Shown here: positions 63,732-64,000 of the stretch, one piece after another
Layout: every line of letters begins with the position of its first letter
Numbering within the stretch: the first letter of the stretch is position 1
From: an uncultured Lachnospiraceae bacterium
GTDB taxonomy: Bacteria > Bacillota > Clostridia > Lachnospirales > Lachnospiraceae
NCBI GenBank assembly: GCA_934320845.1
Contig: CAKRFU010000002.1
Location: forward strand, 1 to 64,000
Length of the DNA: 64,000 nucleotides
Direction of reading: 5' to 3'
Notes under the pieces: generated by a model
What the model was told of the DNA's origin: nothing
Databases searched by the model: none
What the model saw: only the letters and a program-made list of their open reading frames with translations
Program-made: the position numbers and the translations under genes

Positions 63732-64000
63732 ATGAGTGAGAGAGAACATGTAAGGGGAATGAAGAAACAGACGGAAAACAAGTATTTAAATATGTATGAA
63801 TTAAATGCCGTTGACAAAAACGGAAGGGAGCATCCATACTATTTTGCGACAAGAAGAAAAGATGGAGACCTTATGTGCCAGACTGGTGAACTAAAGGCAG
63901 ATGGAACGGTTATGTATGCAGTTCTTAAAGATGATCCTGAAAAAATAGTTATGGTAAGACAGTACCGTTATCCTATAAATAAGTATATTTATGAACTTCC
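63732..64000 (+). CDS. Nudix hydrolase (ADP-ribose pyrophosphatase type), 5' part
   Basis: Visible from ATG 63732 to the window end (about 90 codons), and cut off there. TENKYLNMYELNAVDKNG, FATRRKDGD and VMVRQYRYPINKYIYELP match the N-terminal part of ADP-ribose pyrophosphatases; the Nudix box itself lies beyond the end. Confidence 0.8.
   Translation, partial: MSEREHVRGMKKQTENKYLNMYELNAVDKNGREHPYYFATRRKDGDLMCQTGELKADGTVMYAVLKDDPEKIVMVRQYRYPINKYIYEL

Overview
The window is AT-rich, Gram-positive DNA that best fits a flagellated anaerobe of the Lachnospiraceae (Bacillota). The reasons are strong AGGAGG-type ribosome binding sites, a YvyF-like flagellar protein, flagellin and FliD-like genes, the rpmG-secE-nusG-rplK-rplA order, and plant-glycan ABC operons with LacI/AraC/YesMN-type control. 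No tRNA, rRNA or CRISPR array was seen. The genus is not certain.

Region 1 (1-7.9 kb) is a worn defence island. It holds the end of a YhcG/DUF1016 nuclease gene and a broken type I restriction subunit gene (hsdR). Next come a SAM methyltransferase gene overlapping one for an AAA ATPase fused to a DUF4435 (TOPRIM-like) domain, a broken HNH nuclease gene, and a complete type II restriction-modification set (AbrB-like regulator, beta-class methyltransferase, convergent endonuclease plus HTH controller).

Region 2 (8.2-15.4 kb) looks like a phage-satellite-like integrative element: a lysogeny-type repressor with operators, small excision-type proteins, a primase-helicase followed by twelve GGTAGCAG/CTGCTACC iterons (probable origin), zinc-ribbon proteins, a deleted HK97-type capsid gene, a Tn916-type Xis and the first ~50 codons of a Tn916-type integrase. 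The integrase resumes at 24271. Between its halves lies region 3 (15.4-24.3 kb), a chromosomal-looking block: xylo-oligosaccharide ABC importer, YesM/YesN-type two-component system, DUF624 protein and GH43 beta-xylosidase, bounded by the tail of an unknown gene and the tail of a flagellin gene.

Region 4 (25.4-27.7 kb) has a solitary REase-fold protein and a low-molecular-weight tyrosine phosphatase gene. The phosphatase leader is duplicated at 4182-4385. Each copy starts 4-6 bases after the stop codon of a defence-type gene, which suggests a boundary where defence genes are exchanged.

Region 5 (27.9-64 kb) is ordinary chromosome: hybrid histidine kinase, degenerate GGDEF-EAL protein, serS, yvyF-like gene, an AraC/LacI-controlled galactan-oligosaccharide locus (importer, unknown 613-residue protein, GH53 galactanase), tandem FtsX-type ABC transporters with a decayed third copy, the rpmG-secE-nusG-rplKA operon bracketed by two FliD-like genes, then pepD, asparaginase, a cell-wall-binding polysaccharide deacetylase, ybaK and the start of a Nudix gene.
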